Notes: generated by a model from the letters alone, not told the origin. DNA of 64,000 nt from Curtobacterium poinsettiae (GCF_025677645.1 NZ_CP106879.1:186001-250000); one strand, 5' to 3'. Counted from the stretch's first letter, positions 1 through 9,214 are shown. A program made the numbers and translations.

Positions 1-533
1 CTGCACTCCCGCCCGAGCAGGCGTTCGGCTTCGCCGGAGTTCGGGGTCATCACGAGCCGTCCGCGCAGCGGTTCCAGGCGGTCCCGCACGTCGGCGGCCA
101 CCCCGAGGGCGAAGGCATCGAGCACGACGGTGGTCTGCGGACCGACGACGTCGGCGAGCCCGGCCACGAGGTCGCGCGAACCGTCCGGGTCGTCGAGTCC
201 CGGGCCCACCAGCACGGCGTCGGCACTCGAGGCGCTGTCCGCGATGCCCTCGATCGCACCGACGGCGATGTGTCCGTCCTGGTCCTCGTCGAGGGGTTCG
301 ACCCCGGACTCGGGTACGGCGACCGCGACCTCGTTCGCGACGCTCCGGCCGACCGCCAGCGTGAGACGACCGGCGCCGACCCGGAGTGCGGCGAGCGCGG
401 AGAGCATCGCCGCGCCAGGGGTCCGAGCGGCGCCGCCGACGATGAGCACCTGCCCGCGGCCGTACTTGCCGGCACCGGGCTCGGGCAGTGGCCAGTCCCG
501 CAGGAAGTTCGGGGTGACGGGTTCAGCGGACAT
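1..533 (-). CDS. nnrD: ADP-dependent NAD(P)H-hydrate dehydratase, partial
   Basis: Cytosolic repair enzyme that dehydrates damaged NAD(P)HX back to NAD(P)H using ADP or ATP. The reading starts at ATG 533 and leaves the window at the left edge after about 177 residues of an expected ~280, so the C-terminal part is missing here. Visible family features are the N-terminal GKYGRGQVLIVGG segment, the glycine-rich VLVGPGLDD loop near residue 108, and MTPNSGEAERLLG close to the cut. The start lies 11 nt inside the end of the upstream phosphatase gene, so the two are probably cotranscribed and translationally coupled. Confidence 0.9.
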   Translation of the reverse strand, partial: MSAEPVTPNFLRDWPLPEPGAGKYGRGQVLIVGGAARTPGAAMLSALAALRVGAGRLTLAVGRSVANEVAVAVPESGVEPLDEDQDGHIAVGAIEGIADSASSADAVLVGPGLDDPDGSRDLVAGLADVVGPQTTVVLDAFALGVAADVRDRLEPLRGRLVMTPNSGEAERLLGREC

Positions 534-1263
534 GTTCGTCGTCCTTCCGGCCGGTGTGCTGGGTGACCTCGTCGTCGTCCAGGTGCCCGACCGACGAGAA
601 CTCCTCGAGCACCCACGGCGATCCGGCGTCGTCGCGACGCAGGCGGGTGAGGGAGGCGTTCGCGACCGCGTGGGTCCGGGCGAACTCCATGAGCGCCGGC
701 TCGTCGAGGTCGAGGCACACCGCGACGGCGAGCATCACCACGGCATCGTGCGCGGCGATCACCAGGCGCTCGGCGCCGTCGAGCCGATCGACGTCGCCGA
801 GGAGCGACCGGAGCCGGAGCATCACGTCGGCCCACGACTCCCCACCCGCCGGCCGGTGGTAGTACTTGCCGAGCCACTGCCGGCGGCGTTCCTCGTCCGG
901 GTACCGGTTGCGGACGCCCTGCAGGGTCAGCAGGTCGAGGACGCCGAGTTCGCGGTCGCGCAGGCGCTCGTCCACCCGTTTCTCGGGTTCGGCGAGGCCG
1001 GCTGCCTCGAGCGCGATCGCGATGGTCTGCTGCGCACGGAGGTACGGCGACACCCACAACGCGACGGGGACGTCGTCGATCCCGCGGTCGGCGAGCTCCT
1101 GGCCGAGGGCTCGAGACTGATCGGTGCCGAGCGGGCTGAGGGGGACGTCGGCGTCCCGGAACTCGACGTCGATCACGTCGTCGCCCGCGGCTTCGGCCCG
1201 GGCCGCTGCGACGTTCGCGACCGATTCGCCGTGACGGACGAGCCAGATCTCCTGCACTGCCAT
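523..1263 (-). CDS. histidine phosphatase family protein
   Basis: A 246-residue cytosolic member of the phosphoglycerate mutase-like (histidine phosphatase) superfamily. The phosphohistidine motif LVRHGES is at residues 8-14, the second arginine is in SPYLRAQQT, and the second catalytic histidine lies in IAAHDAVV near residue 170. The substrate cannot be told from sequence; the family includes phosphosugar, nucleotide and other small-molecule phosphatases. The gene overlaps the start of nnrD by 11 nt. The C-terminal tail after residue 225 is short, charged and unlike the catalytic core. Confidence 0.85.
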   Translation of the reverse strand: MAVQEIWLVRHGESVANVAAARAEAAGDDVIDVEFRDADVPLSPLGTDQSRALGQELADRGIDDVPVALWVSPYLRAQQTIAIALEAAGLAEPEKRVDERLRDRELGVLDLLTLQGVRNRYPDEERRRQWLGKYYHRPAGGESWADVMLRLRSLLGDVDRLDGAERLVIAAHDAVVMLAVAVCLDLDEPALMEFARTHAVANASLTRLRRDDAGSPWVLEEFSSVGHLDDDEVTQHTGRKDDEHVR

Positions 1264-1336
1264 GCCGCCACGCTAGCCAGAGCGTGCTGTGCCGGTTCAC
1301 CGGTGCCGGACGGTCACCCCGCGCGGCGCCGAGCGG

Positions 1337-2296
1337 TCACCCCGTGCGGCGTCGAGCACTCTGGACCGGACGGACCGCGCACGGCAGCCCCGCCGCCCGG
1401 AGTCGAAGTGCCAGCGCATCGAGGTCGAAGAGGTCTCGCCACTCGAGCCGGATGATCGTCCGGACACCCGGCACGGTGAGCAACCGACCGTGCCGCCGCT
1501 TCTCGTCGAGGAACACCTCGGTCGGACTCCGGCCGCCCAGGGAGCGCTCCTGGGAGTACTTGGCCCGTCCGTCGATCTCGACGACGACCCCGTGGTCCGG
1601 GAACCAGAAGTCGACTGCGGACCGTCGACCGTCCACGACGAACTCCTGCTGCAGCACCGGCGCGGGTAGTCCGAGCTCCCGGAACACGACCCGAGCGAGC
1701 GACTCGGCCGGTGACCCCGAGCGAGCATCGGCGAGGTCGAGCACCAGCTGCGCCAGGACTCGGGCGCGGGCCTTCGGAGGAACCGCACGTCGGAGGTCGG
1801 CTGCGTCGACGCCACGGCGCAGCGCGGCGTCCGCGATCACGACGCCCGCCCGCAGGTCGCCGGACATCGCGATGTCGACGACGGTCCGGGGGACGGAGGT
1901 GACCGCGATCGCACCGACCGTGACCCGTTCGACTCGGCCCACGGGTCTCGTGTGCAGGACCAGCTCGGCGCTCCTGCCCCGGTACATCGACTCCGGCACC
2001 GTCGCGTGCACCGGGACGTCCCACCCGCCGAGCGCCGGGAGCCCGTGCAGGGCCGCCGCGGACAGGTGCGAGGCCGTCGCCCGCGTGCCGAGCCGACCGA
2101 GCCGCGCGAAGACCCGGGTGACGTAGCGCTGACGAGGCCCGGCGGCGTCCCACGCAGCGCCGTCGACGAAGGCGTTCGGTCCGACCCGGACCAGGCGGCC
2201 TGCCCCCTGCGTCCGGGTTCGGCGGCGCAGGGTGGAGGCGTCGAGGCCGGTCTCGTGCATGGCAGAGGCTCGGAGGATGGGCAGCGACTCGTTCAT
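1337..2296 (-). CDS. AbiEi-type antitoxin-domain protein with PD-(D/E)XK nuclease-like C-terminus
   Basis: A 319-residue protein of a type common in actinobacteria. Residues 1-130 resemble the AbiEi antitoxin winged-helix region (HETGLDASTLRRR, then TASHLSAAALHGLP). Residues 220-275 carry a DUF559/Vsr-like nuclease core: an aspartate in SAVDFWFP, VVVEIDGR with the E-x-D pair, and a lysine in RAKYSQER. No AbiEii-type toxin gene lies next to it, so this is an orphan rather than a visible toxin-antitoxin pair. The role is unknown; possibilities include DNA end processing or defence. The nuclease assignment rests on motif spacing only. Confidence 0.7.
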   Translation of the reverse strand: MNESLPILRASAMHETGLDASTLRRRTRTQGAGRLVRVGPNAFVDGAAWDAAGPRQRYVTRVFARLGRLGTRATASHLSAAALHGLPALGGWDVPVHATVPESMYRGRSAELVLHTRPVGRVERVTVGAIAVTSVPRTVVDIAMSGDLRAGVVIADAALRRGVDAADLRRAVPPKARARVLAQLVLDLADARSGSPAESLARVVFRELGLPAPVLQQEFVVDGRRSAVDFWFPDHGVVVEIDGRAKYSQERSLGGRSPTEVFLDEKRRHGRLLTVPGVRTIIRLEWRDLFDLDALALRLRAAGLPCAVRPVQSARRRTG

Positions 2297-2387
2297 GCAC
2301 GTGACGATGCCCGCTCAGCCACCCGCTCCTGGGGCCGATGTCGGGAACTGTGGACGGGCCTCCAGGGCTGGGCGGTTGTGGAGGGGA

Positions 2388-2483
2388 GCCGTTCCTTCCC
2401 AGAACGGCCGCGATGCCAAGCGGGATCGGGCGTACCTGGCCGGAAGTTCCGACCAGGTACGCCCGACCCGACCAGGTACGCCC
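2388..2483. repeat. dispersed intergenic repeat A, copy 1
   Basis: Within the 337-nt gap 2297-2633. A hairpin with arms 2428-2440 (gggcgtacctggc) and 2451-2464 is followed by a 19-nt tandem duplication of the arm (ccaggtac recurs at 2453 and 2472). The segment 2391-2430 before it (ttcccagaacg, then cgggatcgggcg) also recurs in the second copy at 9215-9311, in opposite orientation. The stretch 2297-2387 shows nothing else recognisable. Confidence 0.75.
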
Positions 2484-2558
2484 GACCCGACCCGCGCCCA
2501 CCGCGCCCGCCCCACCCGCACCCACCCGCCCGCACGCGCACGCCCCACCCACGCAACA

Positions 2559-2598
2559 CGGCGCCGGACGGAACGCACCCGTGTCCCGTCCGGCGCCG
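2559..2598 (-). terminator. hairpin downstream of the alpha-mannosidase gene
   Basis: Perfect 13-bp inverted repeat (arms 2559-2571 and 2586-2598, loop 14 nt), 36 nt past the mannosidase stop. There is no clear U-tract, which is common for high-GC actinobacterial terminators. It probably ends the mannoside operon. Confidence 0.6.
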
Positions 2599-2633
2599 CG
2601 GTCTCTCCCCGACCGGACGCCGGGCCCGCTGCC

Positions 2634-5600
2634 TCAGGCCCGACGCACGCGCAGCGTCACGATCTCGAACGGACGCAGGGTCAGCACGACCGGCTCCCCG
2701 GCCGACCACGAGCGCTCCAGCGGCCGCTCGAGCAGGTCGACCTGCGACACCGATGCAGCGTCGAACCCGAAGGAGACCCCGACGTCCGTCGCCCGGCCGC
2801 CGAGCCCCTCGTACAGTCGCACGACGACGTCTCCGGAGCGGTCCTCGGCGAGCTTGACGGCCTCGACGAACACCTGCGGCGACGACACCGTGACGAGTGG
2901 TGCGACCTCGGCTGACCCGGGGACGCTCCGCACCGGCAGGTTCAGCCGGTACCCGGAGTCGGCGGCGTCGAGCACCGAGGCCCCGATCCGCAGCACCGTC
3001 CGGAACACGTGGTGCCCCTGGTCGGCGTTCGGGTCCGGGAACGTCGGCCCGCGCAGCAGCGACTCCCGCACGAGCGTGGTGATCCCACCGTCCGGCCGGG
3101 TCTCGCGCGTGATGTCGTGGCCGTAGGTCGAGTCGTTCGCCACGGCGACGCCGAACCCGGGCTCCGCGACGTGCACCCATCGGTGTGCCGCGGTCTCGAA
3201 GCGGGCGTGGTCCCACGAGGTGTTCTGGTGCGTCGGCCGGTCGATGTGCCCGAACTGGATCTCGCTCGAGGCCGACGACGCGAGCACGTCGATCGGGAAC
3301 GCGAGCTTCAGCAGCTTCTGGTGCTCGTGCCAGTCGACCTCGGTCTCGACGCTCAGCTCCGGTTCGCCCTGCACGGCGGAGTAGCGCGTGGTGAGCGTCG
3401 ACGATCCGAAGGACCGTTCCACCACGAGCTCGTCGCCTGCGATCGCGACCGACGACGCCGACAGCACCGTGCCGTTGCGCTGGTAGGCGCGGTCGATGTC
3501 CCACGCCTCCCACTGGTTCGGGGTGTCCCGGAACACCGTGTACTCCGCCGCAGCGGCGCCGGGCGCGATCGCGTCGCGTCCGGTGGCGTGGTCGACGAAC
3601 GAGACGACGTGGCCGGCGGCGTCGATGGTCGCGGTGACGACGCCGGTGTCGAAGACGAAGCGGTCGCCGCTCCGGACGGGAGGCACGGGTCGCGGCGCGT
3701 GGACGACCGAACCTGCCAGGGCGGTCACGTCCCCTGCCGCGACCGGCGAGGCGTTGAAGCGCACGACCGACGCGGCGTCGCCGGCGGTGCCGGCGACGGC
3801 ACCGGTTCCGGTTCCGCTCCCGCCTGCGGCGAGCGCCGTCGTCGCACTGCCGATCAGCCCCTCGAGCACCTCGGCGACCCGGGCGTACTGCTCCTCGGCG
3901 TTCTCGTACACCCACGCGATCGAGGACCCCGGCAGGATGTCGTGGAACTGCTGGAGCAGGACGGTGTGCCAGGCGTCCTCGAGCTCGGCGTACGGGTACT
4001 CGCTCCCGAGCCGGACGGCCGCCGTCGCCGCCCAGAGCTCGGCTTCGCGGAGCAGGTGCTCGGAACGGCGGTTGCCCTGCTTCGTACGGATCTGCGACGT
4101 GTAGGTGCCGCGGTGGAACTCGAGGTACATCTCCCCCGACCAGACCCCCGGTGTCGGCAGCTCGGCTTCGAGCTGCTCGAACACCTGCGCCGGCGTGCCG
4201 AGCGTGACGTGGGGCGACCCGTCGAGGTCGTGCTGGCGGTGTGCCGCGCCGACCATCTCGCGGGTGGGACCGCCACCGCCGTCGCCGAAGCCGTAGAGCA
4301 GCATCGAGGTGTTCGCGGTGCCGCGTTCCTTGTTGTTCCGTTCGCCGCGGCGCAGGTCGGCTGGTGAGACGTCGGAGTTGTAGGTGTCGGCCGGGGGCAG
4401 GTGCGTCAGGACGCGCGAGCCGTCGATGCCCTCCCAGTGGAACGAGGTGTGCGGGATGACGTTCGTCTCGTTCCACGACGGCTTCTGGGTGACGAACCAC
4501 TTCGACCCGGCGGCGCGGACGATCTGCGGCAGGGCGCCCGAGTAGCCGAACGAGTCGGGGAGCCAGGCCTCGGGGGTGTCGATGCCGAACTCCTCGAGGA
4601 AGAAGCGCTTGCCGGCGACGAACTGGCGGGCCAGGGCCTCACCGCCGGGCAGATTGGTGTCCGACTCGACCCACATCCCGCCGACCGGGATCCACCGGCC
4701 CTCGGCGACCCGCTGCTTGATGCGGGCGAAGACCTCGGGGTACTCGTCGCGGATCCAGGCGTACTGCTGCGCGGACGAGCAGGCGAAGGTGAAGTCGGGG
4801 TCGCGGTCCATCAGGTCGAGCACGTTCGAGAACGTCCGCGCGCACTTGCGCTTCGTCTCGCGCACGGGCCACAGCCAGGCGGAGTCGATGTGGGCGTGCC
4901 CGACGGCGATCGCACGGTGGGCGGCGGGGCTGGCGGGGACGGCGAGCACGGGCGCCAGGACCTGCCGGGCATCCGCGGCGGTGCCGGCGACGTCGTCCGG
5001 GTCCAGGGCGTCGGCGGCCCGTTCGAGCGCCCGCAGGATGTCGGCGCCGCGGGTGCCGTCGGTCGGGAGCTCGGCCATGAGCCCGCGCAGCACCCAGAGA
5101 TCCTGCTGCAGTTCCCACACGGTGTCGTCGCGCTCGACGACCTCCACGGCCTTCAGCCGGTAGATCGGGTCGTCGCCGGCGGTGGAGCGCGAGCCGAGCG
5201 GCGTCGCACCCTGGAACGAGTCGCCGCCGATGTCCGGGTTCGCCCCGGCCTCGATCCAGAGCTCGAAGGACTCCCCCGGGCCGACCTCGAGCGGCACGGT
5301 GTCGTTCCGCGGCTCGATCGCCTTGATCGTGGAGCCGTCGGCGCGGAACGCGAGTCCCTCGGCCTGGAACCCGGGCTGCCGCTTGGTGAACCCCAGGTCG
5401 ACGAGGAGCTCGGCGGTGGTCCCCGGCGCGGTGCCGAAGTCCGCCGGCACGGTACCGGTCACCCGGAACCACGTCGTGCCCCACGGGCGTCCGCCCCAGT
5501 GCGACCCCACCGTGAACGGTGTGTACGTCTCGCCCACGGCGGCGTCGAACGGCACCGGTTCGCCCGGCACCTCCCACGCCTCGATCGTCACCGGCGCCGA

Positions 5601-5681
5601 GCGACGGAGGACGGCGGGGTCGACGCGGTCGCGCACGAGGCGGGCGATCCGGGCCTCGACGAGCGGTTCGTCCTGGTGCAT
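2634..5681 (-). CDS. alpha-mannosidase, glycoside hydrolase family 38
   Basis: A 1015-residue cytosolic GH38 enzyme, normal length for bacterial members, expected to hydrolyse alpha-mannosides imported by the transporter encoded upstream. Visible: the zinc-binding GHAHIDSAWLW segment near residue 270, the nucleophile region WLPDSFGYSG near residue 390, and a long beta-rich C-terminal half. ATG 5681 is chosen over an upstream in-frame ATG at 5708 because AGGAAG lies 5 nt before it. It is the last gene of the operon after the binding protein and two permeases. A palindromic repeat fills the gap before it and a hairpin follows it. No signal peptide is seen. Confidence 0.92.
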   Translation of the reverse strand: MHQDEPLVEARIARLVRDRVDPAVLRRSAPVTIEAWEVPGEPVPFDAAVGETYTPFTVGSHWGGRPWGTTWFRVTGTVPADFGTAPGTTAELLVDLGFTKRQPGFQAEGLAFRADGSTIKAIEPRNDTVPLEVGPGESFELWIEAGANPDIGGDSFQGATPLGSRSTAGDDPIYRLKAVEVVERDDTVWELQQDLWVLRGLMAELPTDGTRGADILRALERAADALDPDDVAGTAADARQVLAPVLAVPASPAAHRAIAVGHAHIDSAWLWPVRETKRKCARTFSNVLDLMDRDPDFTFACSSAQQYAWIRDEYPEVFARIKQRVAEGRWIPVGGMWVESDTNLPGGEALARQFVAGKRFFLEEFGIDTPEAWLPDSFGYSGALPQIVRAAGSKWFVTQKPSWNETNVIPHTSFHWEGIDGSRVLTHLPPADTYNSDVSPADLRRGERNNKERGTANTSMLLYGFGDGGGGPTREMVGAAHRQHDLDGSPHVTLGTPAQVFEQLEAELPTPGVWSGEMYLEFHRGTYTSQIRTKQGNRRSEHLLREAELWAATAAVRLGSEYPYAELEDAWHTVLLQQFHDILPGSSIAWVYENAEEQYARVAEVLEGLIGSATTALAAGGSGTGTGAVAGTAGDAASVVRFNASPVAAGDVTALAGSVVHAPRPVPPVRSGDRFVFDTGVVTATIDAAGHVVSFVDHATGRDAIAPGAAAAEYTVFRDTPNQWEAWDIDRAYQRNGTVLSASSVAIAGDELVVERSFGSSTLTTRYSAVQGEPELSVETEVDWHEHQKLLKLAFPIDVLASSASSEIQFGHIDRPTHQNTSWDHARFETAAHRWVHVAEPGFGVAVANDSTYGHDITRETRPDGGITTLVRESLLRGPTFPDPNADQGHHVFRTVLRIGASVLDAADSGYRLNLPVRSVPGSAEVAPLVTVSSPQVFVEAVKLAEDRSGDVVVRLYEGLGGRATDVGVSFGFDAASVSQVDLLERPLERSWSAGEPVVLTLRPFEIVTLRVRRA

Positions 5682-5703
5682 GTGCTTCCTTTCTGGTTCG
5701 CGG

Positions 5704-5765
5704 AACACCGGTGTTCGCGGGTCGAACCGCGGTTCGCGGGTGTTCGACGCGCGAACACCGGTGTC
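5704..5765. repeat. dispersed intergenic repeat B, copy 1
   Basis: A set of nested palindromes between permease and mannosidase genes: aacaccggtgtt at 5704-5715, cgaaccgcggttcg at 5723-5736 and cgaacaccggtgtc at 5752-5765. A related element lies at 25537-25605 in opposite orientation. It could lower readthrough into the mannosidase gene or stabilise the upstream mRNA. Confidence 0.7.
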
Positions 5766-5786
5766 TTGCGGGGGTGGGGGCCGGCG

Positions 5787-6686
5787 TCAGCCCTTGATGC
5801 CGCCGGCGAGGGCGTTGCCGCCGCCGAGGCCTCGGGACACGATCACGTAGAGGGCGATGACGGGCACGGAGTAGACGATCGAGAACGCGGCGAGCTGGCC
5901 GTACGCCACCGCCCCGTTCTGCCCGAAGAAGTTGAAGATGCTCACCGCGGCGGGCACCTTCTCGGGCGAGAGCAGCAGGACGAACGGGACGAAGAAGTTC
6001 CCCCACGCCTGGATGAACACGAAGATGAAGACGACCGCGATGCCCGGACGCATGAGCGGGATCACGATGCGGGTCAGGGTGGTGAGCATCGAGGCGCCGT
6101 CGGTCCACGCCGCCTCTTCGAGCGAGATCGGCACCGAGTCCATGAAGTTCTTCGCCATCCAGATCGCCATCGGCAGCGACGTGGCGGCGAGGAAGAAGAT
6201 GCAGCCCCACACGTTGTCGATCAGGTTGAGCGACACGAACAGCGCGTAGACGGGCACCATCATCGCGGTGATCGGCAGACCGGTGCCGAACAGGATGCTG
6301 TACAGGAACGGCTTGTTGACGCGCATCTTGTACCGGGACAGCGGGTACGCGGCGAGCAGTGCGAACACCACGGTGACGACCGCGGTGCCGCCGGAGAGCA
6401 GCAGGCTGTTCGCGAGCGGGATGAACGACAGCTCGGGGGTGAGCACCTTCGCGAAGTTGTCGAGGGTGAACTGCGAGGGCAGCTTCACCGACAGCGACGC
6501 CTGGGTGTCGAACGAGGCGAGCACGAGCCAGAGCAGCGGCACCGCGAAGCACACCGCGATGACGAGCAGCACGACGTTCGACACCCACCGCATGATGCGG
6601 CCGCGCGGTGACGTCATGTGCATCGACCCCGGTGCGGTCACCGAGCGGGTGGTGGTCTGGTCGAGGGACGGGGCTGTCATGGCCAT
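5787..6686 (-). CDS. carbohydrate ABC transporter permease (MalG type)
   Basis: A 299-residue inner-membrane subunit of a CUT1-type sugar importer. About six hydrophobic segments are seen, with the EAA coupling loop in SLEEAAWTDGASMLTTLTRIVIPLMRPG region near residue 190-215 (EEAAWTDGAS conserved). ATG 6686 overlaps the stop of the upstream permease by one base (TGATG), giving translational coupling; a second ATG two codons later (6680) is equally possible. It pairs with the MalF-type permease and binding protein just upstream. No ATP-binding subunit is encoded here, so a shared MsiK-like ATPase elsewhere is likely. Confidence 0.9.
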   Translation of the reverse strand: MAMTAPSLDQTTTRSVTAPGSMHMTSPRGRIMRWVSNVVLLVIAVCFAVPLLWLVLASFDTQASLSVKLPSQFTLDNFAKVLTPELSFIPLANSLLLSGGTAVVTVVFALLAAYPLSRYKMRVNKPFLYSILFGTGLPITAMMVPVYALFVSLNLIDNVWGCIFFLAATSLPMAIWMAKNFMDSVPISLEEAAWTDGASMLTTLTRIVIPLMRPGIAVVFIFVFIQAWGNFFVPFVLLLSPEKVPAAVSIFNFFGQNGAVAYGQLAAFSIVYSVPVIALYVIVSRGLGGGNALAGGIKG

Positions 6687-7636
6687 CAGTCCACCTCCGG
6701 CTTGAGGGCTCGGATGTAGATGATCGAGAAGATCGCCCCCACCACGAGCAGGATGGTCGCGATCGCCGTCCCGAAGCCGAGCTGCGAGAACTTGAACGCC
6801 TCCTGGTACGCCAGGATCGGCAAGGTCGACGAGTTCGTGCCCGGGCCGCCGCCGGTCATCACGAAGATCAGCGTGAAGACCGACAGGGTCTGCAGCGTCG
6901 TGAGCATGAGGTTCGTCGAGATGCTCCGGCGGATCACCGGGAGCGTGATGTAGACGAGCCGCTGCCAGCCGGTGGCTCCGTCGACCTCGGCGGACTCGGT
7001 GATCTCCTCGGGGACCTCCTGCACGGCGGCCGAGTAGACGAGCATCGAGAACGCGGTGCCGCGCCAGATGTTGGCCAGGATCACGGCGAGCATCGGGTAC
7101 GTGTAGAGCCAGTTCGCGCCGGTGATCCCGATCGACGCGAGGAACGTGTTGAGCGTCCCCTCGTCGTTGAAGAACGCGTACGCCGCGAACGACGCCACGA
7201 TCTCCGGCAGGACCCACGCGGCCACCACGAAGGTGCCGACGATCGCCCGGACCGCCTTGTTCGCCGAACGCATCAGCAGGGCCAGCCCGAGGCCGAGCAC
7301 GTTCTGTCCCACCACGGCCGAGGCCAGCAGGAAGACGACGGTCAGGATGACGGACTTCGGGAAGTCCGGGTCCTGGAACAGCTCGACGTAGTTCTGGAAC
7401 CCGACGAACTGCTGGTCGGCCGCGCTGGCACCGGTCAGTGCCGAGTTGGTGAACGACCCGTAGAACGACGAGATGACGGGGCCGAGCAGGAAGATGACGA
7501 GGAGGACCAGGGCGGGCAGGAGCGGGACCGCTCGTCCGACGTTCCGCAGTGGTCGCCGCTTGCGCGGCACGGGTGGATCGGTGCGCTTCGGCGCACCGGG
7601 CGCCGACAGCGTCGGCGCGAGGGGGGTGCTGGACAC
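6686..7636 (-). CDS. carbohydrate ABC transporter permease (MalF type)
   Basis: A 316-residue membrane subunit with a proline- and arginine-rich cytosolic N-terminus (residues 1-30) followed by six predicted membrane helices. The EAA loop is visible in EVPEEITESAEVDGATGWQ, near residue 205. It is the first permease in the operon, 107 nt after the binding-protein gene, with a perfect hairpin in between. It ends in the TGATG overlap with the MalG-type gene. Together with the binding protein it should import an alpha-mannoside oligosaccharide; the substrate is inferred from the neighbouring mannosidase. Confidence 0.9.
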   Translation of the reverse strand: MSSTPLAPTLSAPGAPKRTDPPVPRKRRPLRNVGRAVPLLPALVLLVIFLLGPVISSFYGSFTNSALTGASAADQQFVGFQNYVELFQDPDFPKSVILTVVFLLASAVVGQNVLGLGLALLMRSANKAVRAIVGTFVVAAWVLPEIVASFAAYAFFNDEGTLNTFLASIGITGANWLYTYPMLAVILANIWRGTAFSMLVYSAAVQEVPEEITESAEVDGATGWQRLVYITLPVIRRSISTNLMLTTLQTLSVFTLIFVMTGGGPGTNSSTLPILAYQEAFKFSQLGFGTAIATILLVVGAIFSIIYIRALKPEVD

Positions 7637-7685
7637 GATGGGTGCCTTCCGGGTGCGGAGGGGTTCCGAAGGTGGGGAGAGGCAG

Positions 7686-7723
7686 CCGGGAGGCGCGGTG
7701 CGGGACCGCCCCGCGCCTCCCGG
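7686..7723 (-). terminator. hairpin between binding-protein and permease genes (repeat C family)
   Basis: Perfect 13-bp inverted repeat with arms ccgggaggcgcgg (7686-7698) and its complement (7711-7723), 12-nt loop. It sits just after the binding-protein stop. In sugar importers such hairpins often stabilise or partly terminate the first message so that binding protein exceeds permease. The arm sequence recurs at 11413, 14101 and 30462. Confidence 0.6.
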
Positions 7724-7743
7724 CCGTCAGTGGGTGACGTCCG

Positions 7744-9102
7744 TCAACCAGCGGCGACGGTGTTCTCCTTGCCGACCACCTGGGTGACGGCCTCGTCGTA
7801 GGCGGCGGCCGCGTCCTTCGGCGACTGCTGACCGGTCATGACCGCTTCCATCGCGACCTGGATCGCGTTGGACACCTGCGAGTAGTCACTCGTCGTCGGG
7901 CGGAAGTTGGTGTTCTCCACCAGCCCCGAGAAGAACTTGAACGTCGGGTTCGCCGCCGTGTAGGCCGGGTCGTCCGCGACGTCCTTCCGGACCGCGATCT
8001 GGCTGTTCTCGGTGTCGTACTTCAGTGAGCCGTCCTTGTCGAGGAAGCTCGTGATGAAGTCGAACGCCGCCTGCGGGTTCTTCGACTTCGCGCCGACCGC
8101 CAGGGTCCAACCACCGGACATCGAGTTGTAGCCGGGAGCCTGCCCGTTCTGGGTCGGCATCGGTGCCTGCCCCATCACGTCGTTCCACTCGGGCCACGGC
8201 GCGGTGCCGGACTTCAGCCACGTGCCGGACTGCCACGATCCATCGAGGTCGATCGCGAGCTTGCCCTTCGGCAGCCACGTCTGGGCGATGGTCGTGCCGA
8301 CGTTCGTGTCGAGCGCCTGCTGCGGTGTCGGGCCGAGGCCGCCCTGGTAGACGTCCTTCACGAACTTGAGCGAGTCCTCGAACTGCTTCGAGCCGGTGAC
8401 CCACTTCTTGTCCTTGTACAGGGTGTTGCCGGGGCCGTCGGCACCGTACAGGAGCATCTCGAAGCCCTGCATGGTCGAGGCCTCGCCCTGCGCCTTGCCC
8501 GAGTAGATGTTGAACGGGATGACGTCGGGCTGCTCGTCCTTGATGGTCTTCGCCGCCGCGAGCACGTCGTCCCACGTCTTCGGCTTCCACGGGACGTCGA
8601 GCCCGGCCTTCTTGAAGATGTCCTTGTTGTACCAGAGGGCTCGGGTGTCGGTGCCCATCGGGACGCCGTAGATCTTGCCGTCGTCACCCTGCCCGGCCTG
8701 CTTGGCGTTGTCGAAGAACTGGTCCCACTCGTCCCACTTGTCCGTGTACTCGTCGAGTGGCAGCAGGTAGCCCGCCTCGGCATCGGCCTTGACGAGGAAC
8801 GTGTCCTCGTACATGACGTCCGGGGCGGTGGCCGGCGCCTTGTTCATGAGCGCGAGCTTCGTGTAGTAGTCGTTGCCCTGCGCCTGGATGGGCACGAGGG
8901 TGACCTTCTTGCCGGGGTTGTCCTTCTCGTACTGCTTCTTGACGACCTTCATCTGGGCGTCGAGCTGCTGGAAGGCGCCGAACTTCTGGTACGCGATCTT
9001 GATCGTGTCGCTCGAGGCGGACCCCGAGCTCGAGCAGCCAGCCAGACCGACCGCGGCAACGGCCACAGCTGCGAGTCCGGCGATGATGCGGGTGCGTTTC
9101 AT
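7744..9102 (-). CDS. sugar ABC transporter substrate-binding lipoprotein
   Basis: A 452-residue extracellular solute-binding protein family 1 lipoprotein that captures the sugar for the CUT1 importer. It has a short basic N-terminus, a hydrophobic segment, and a lipobox LAGC near residue 20 followed by a serine-rich linker. The mature part shows family features such as the aromatic SGGWTLAVGAKSKNPQAA segment. ATG 9102 is preceded by AAGGAG at 6-nt spacing; an upstream in-frame extension to 9186 is rejected. It is the first gene of the mannoside operon, with its promoter region at 9150-9190. Confidence 0.92.
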   Translation of the reverse strand: MKRTRIIAGLAAVAVAAVGLAGCSSSGSASSDTIKIAYQKFGAFQQLDAQMKVVKKQYEKDNPGKKVTLVPIQAQGNDYYTKLALMNKAPATAPDVMYEDTFLVKADAEAGYLLPLDEYTDKWDEWDQFFDNAKQAGQGDDGKIYGVPMGTDTRALWYNKDIFKKAGLDVPWKPKTWDDVLAAAKTIKDEQPDVIPFNIYSGKAQGEASTMQGFEMLLYGADGPGNTLYKDKKWVTGSKQFEDSLKFVKDVYQGGLGPTPQQALDTNVGTTIAQTWLPKGKLAIDLDGSWQSGTWLKSGTAPWPEWNDVMGQAPMPTQNGQAPGYNSMSGGWTLAVGAKSKNPQAAFDFITSFLDKDGSLKYDTENSQIAVRKDVADDPAYTAANPTFKFFSGLVENTNFRPTTSDYSQVSNAIQVAMEAVMTGQQSPKDAAAAYDEAVTQVVGKENTVAAG

Positions 9103-9155
9103 CGGTGCTCCTTTGCACGGGTGATGTCCGCGGGCACCATCGCCCGCGCGCAGGA

Positions 9156-9186
9156 TTAGTCCACCGTATTGACTTAACCGTGTCAA
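9156..9186 (-). promoter_or_regulatory. candidate promoter and operator of the mannoside operon
   Basis: Read on the minus strand, TTGACA (9186-9181) is a good -35 element; the best -10 candidate, GACTAA (9161-9156), is weak and 19 nt away. The region holds two overlapping inverted repeats, TTGAC-N8-GTCAA (9169-9186) and ttagtc-N9-gacttaa (9156-9177). It is locally AT-rich for this genome and could bind a LacI- or ROK-type regulator. Confidence 0.4.
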
Positions 9187-9214
9187 GGAGTTTCTGGAGG
9201 AGGCCGCCGGGCGG

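Noticed and set aside
1337..2296. A type IV toxin-antitoxin system
   Set aside because: Only the AbiEi-like part is present; no AbiEii nucleotidyltransferase toxin gene is adjacent.
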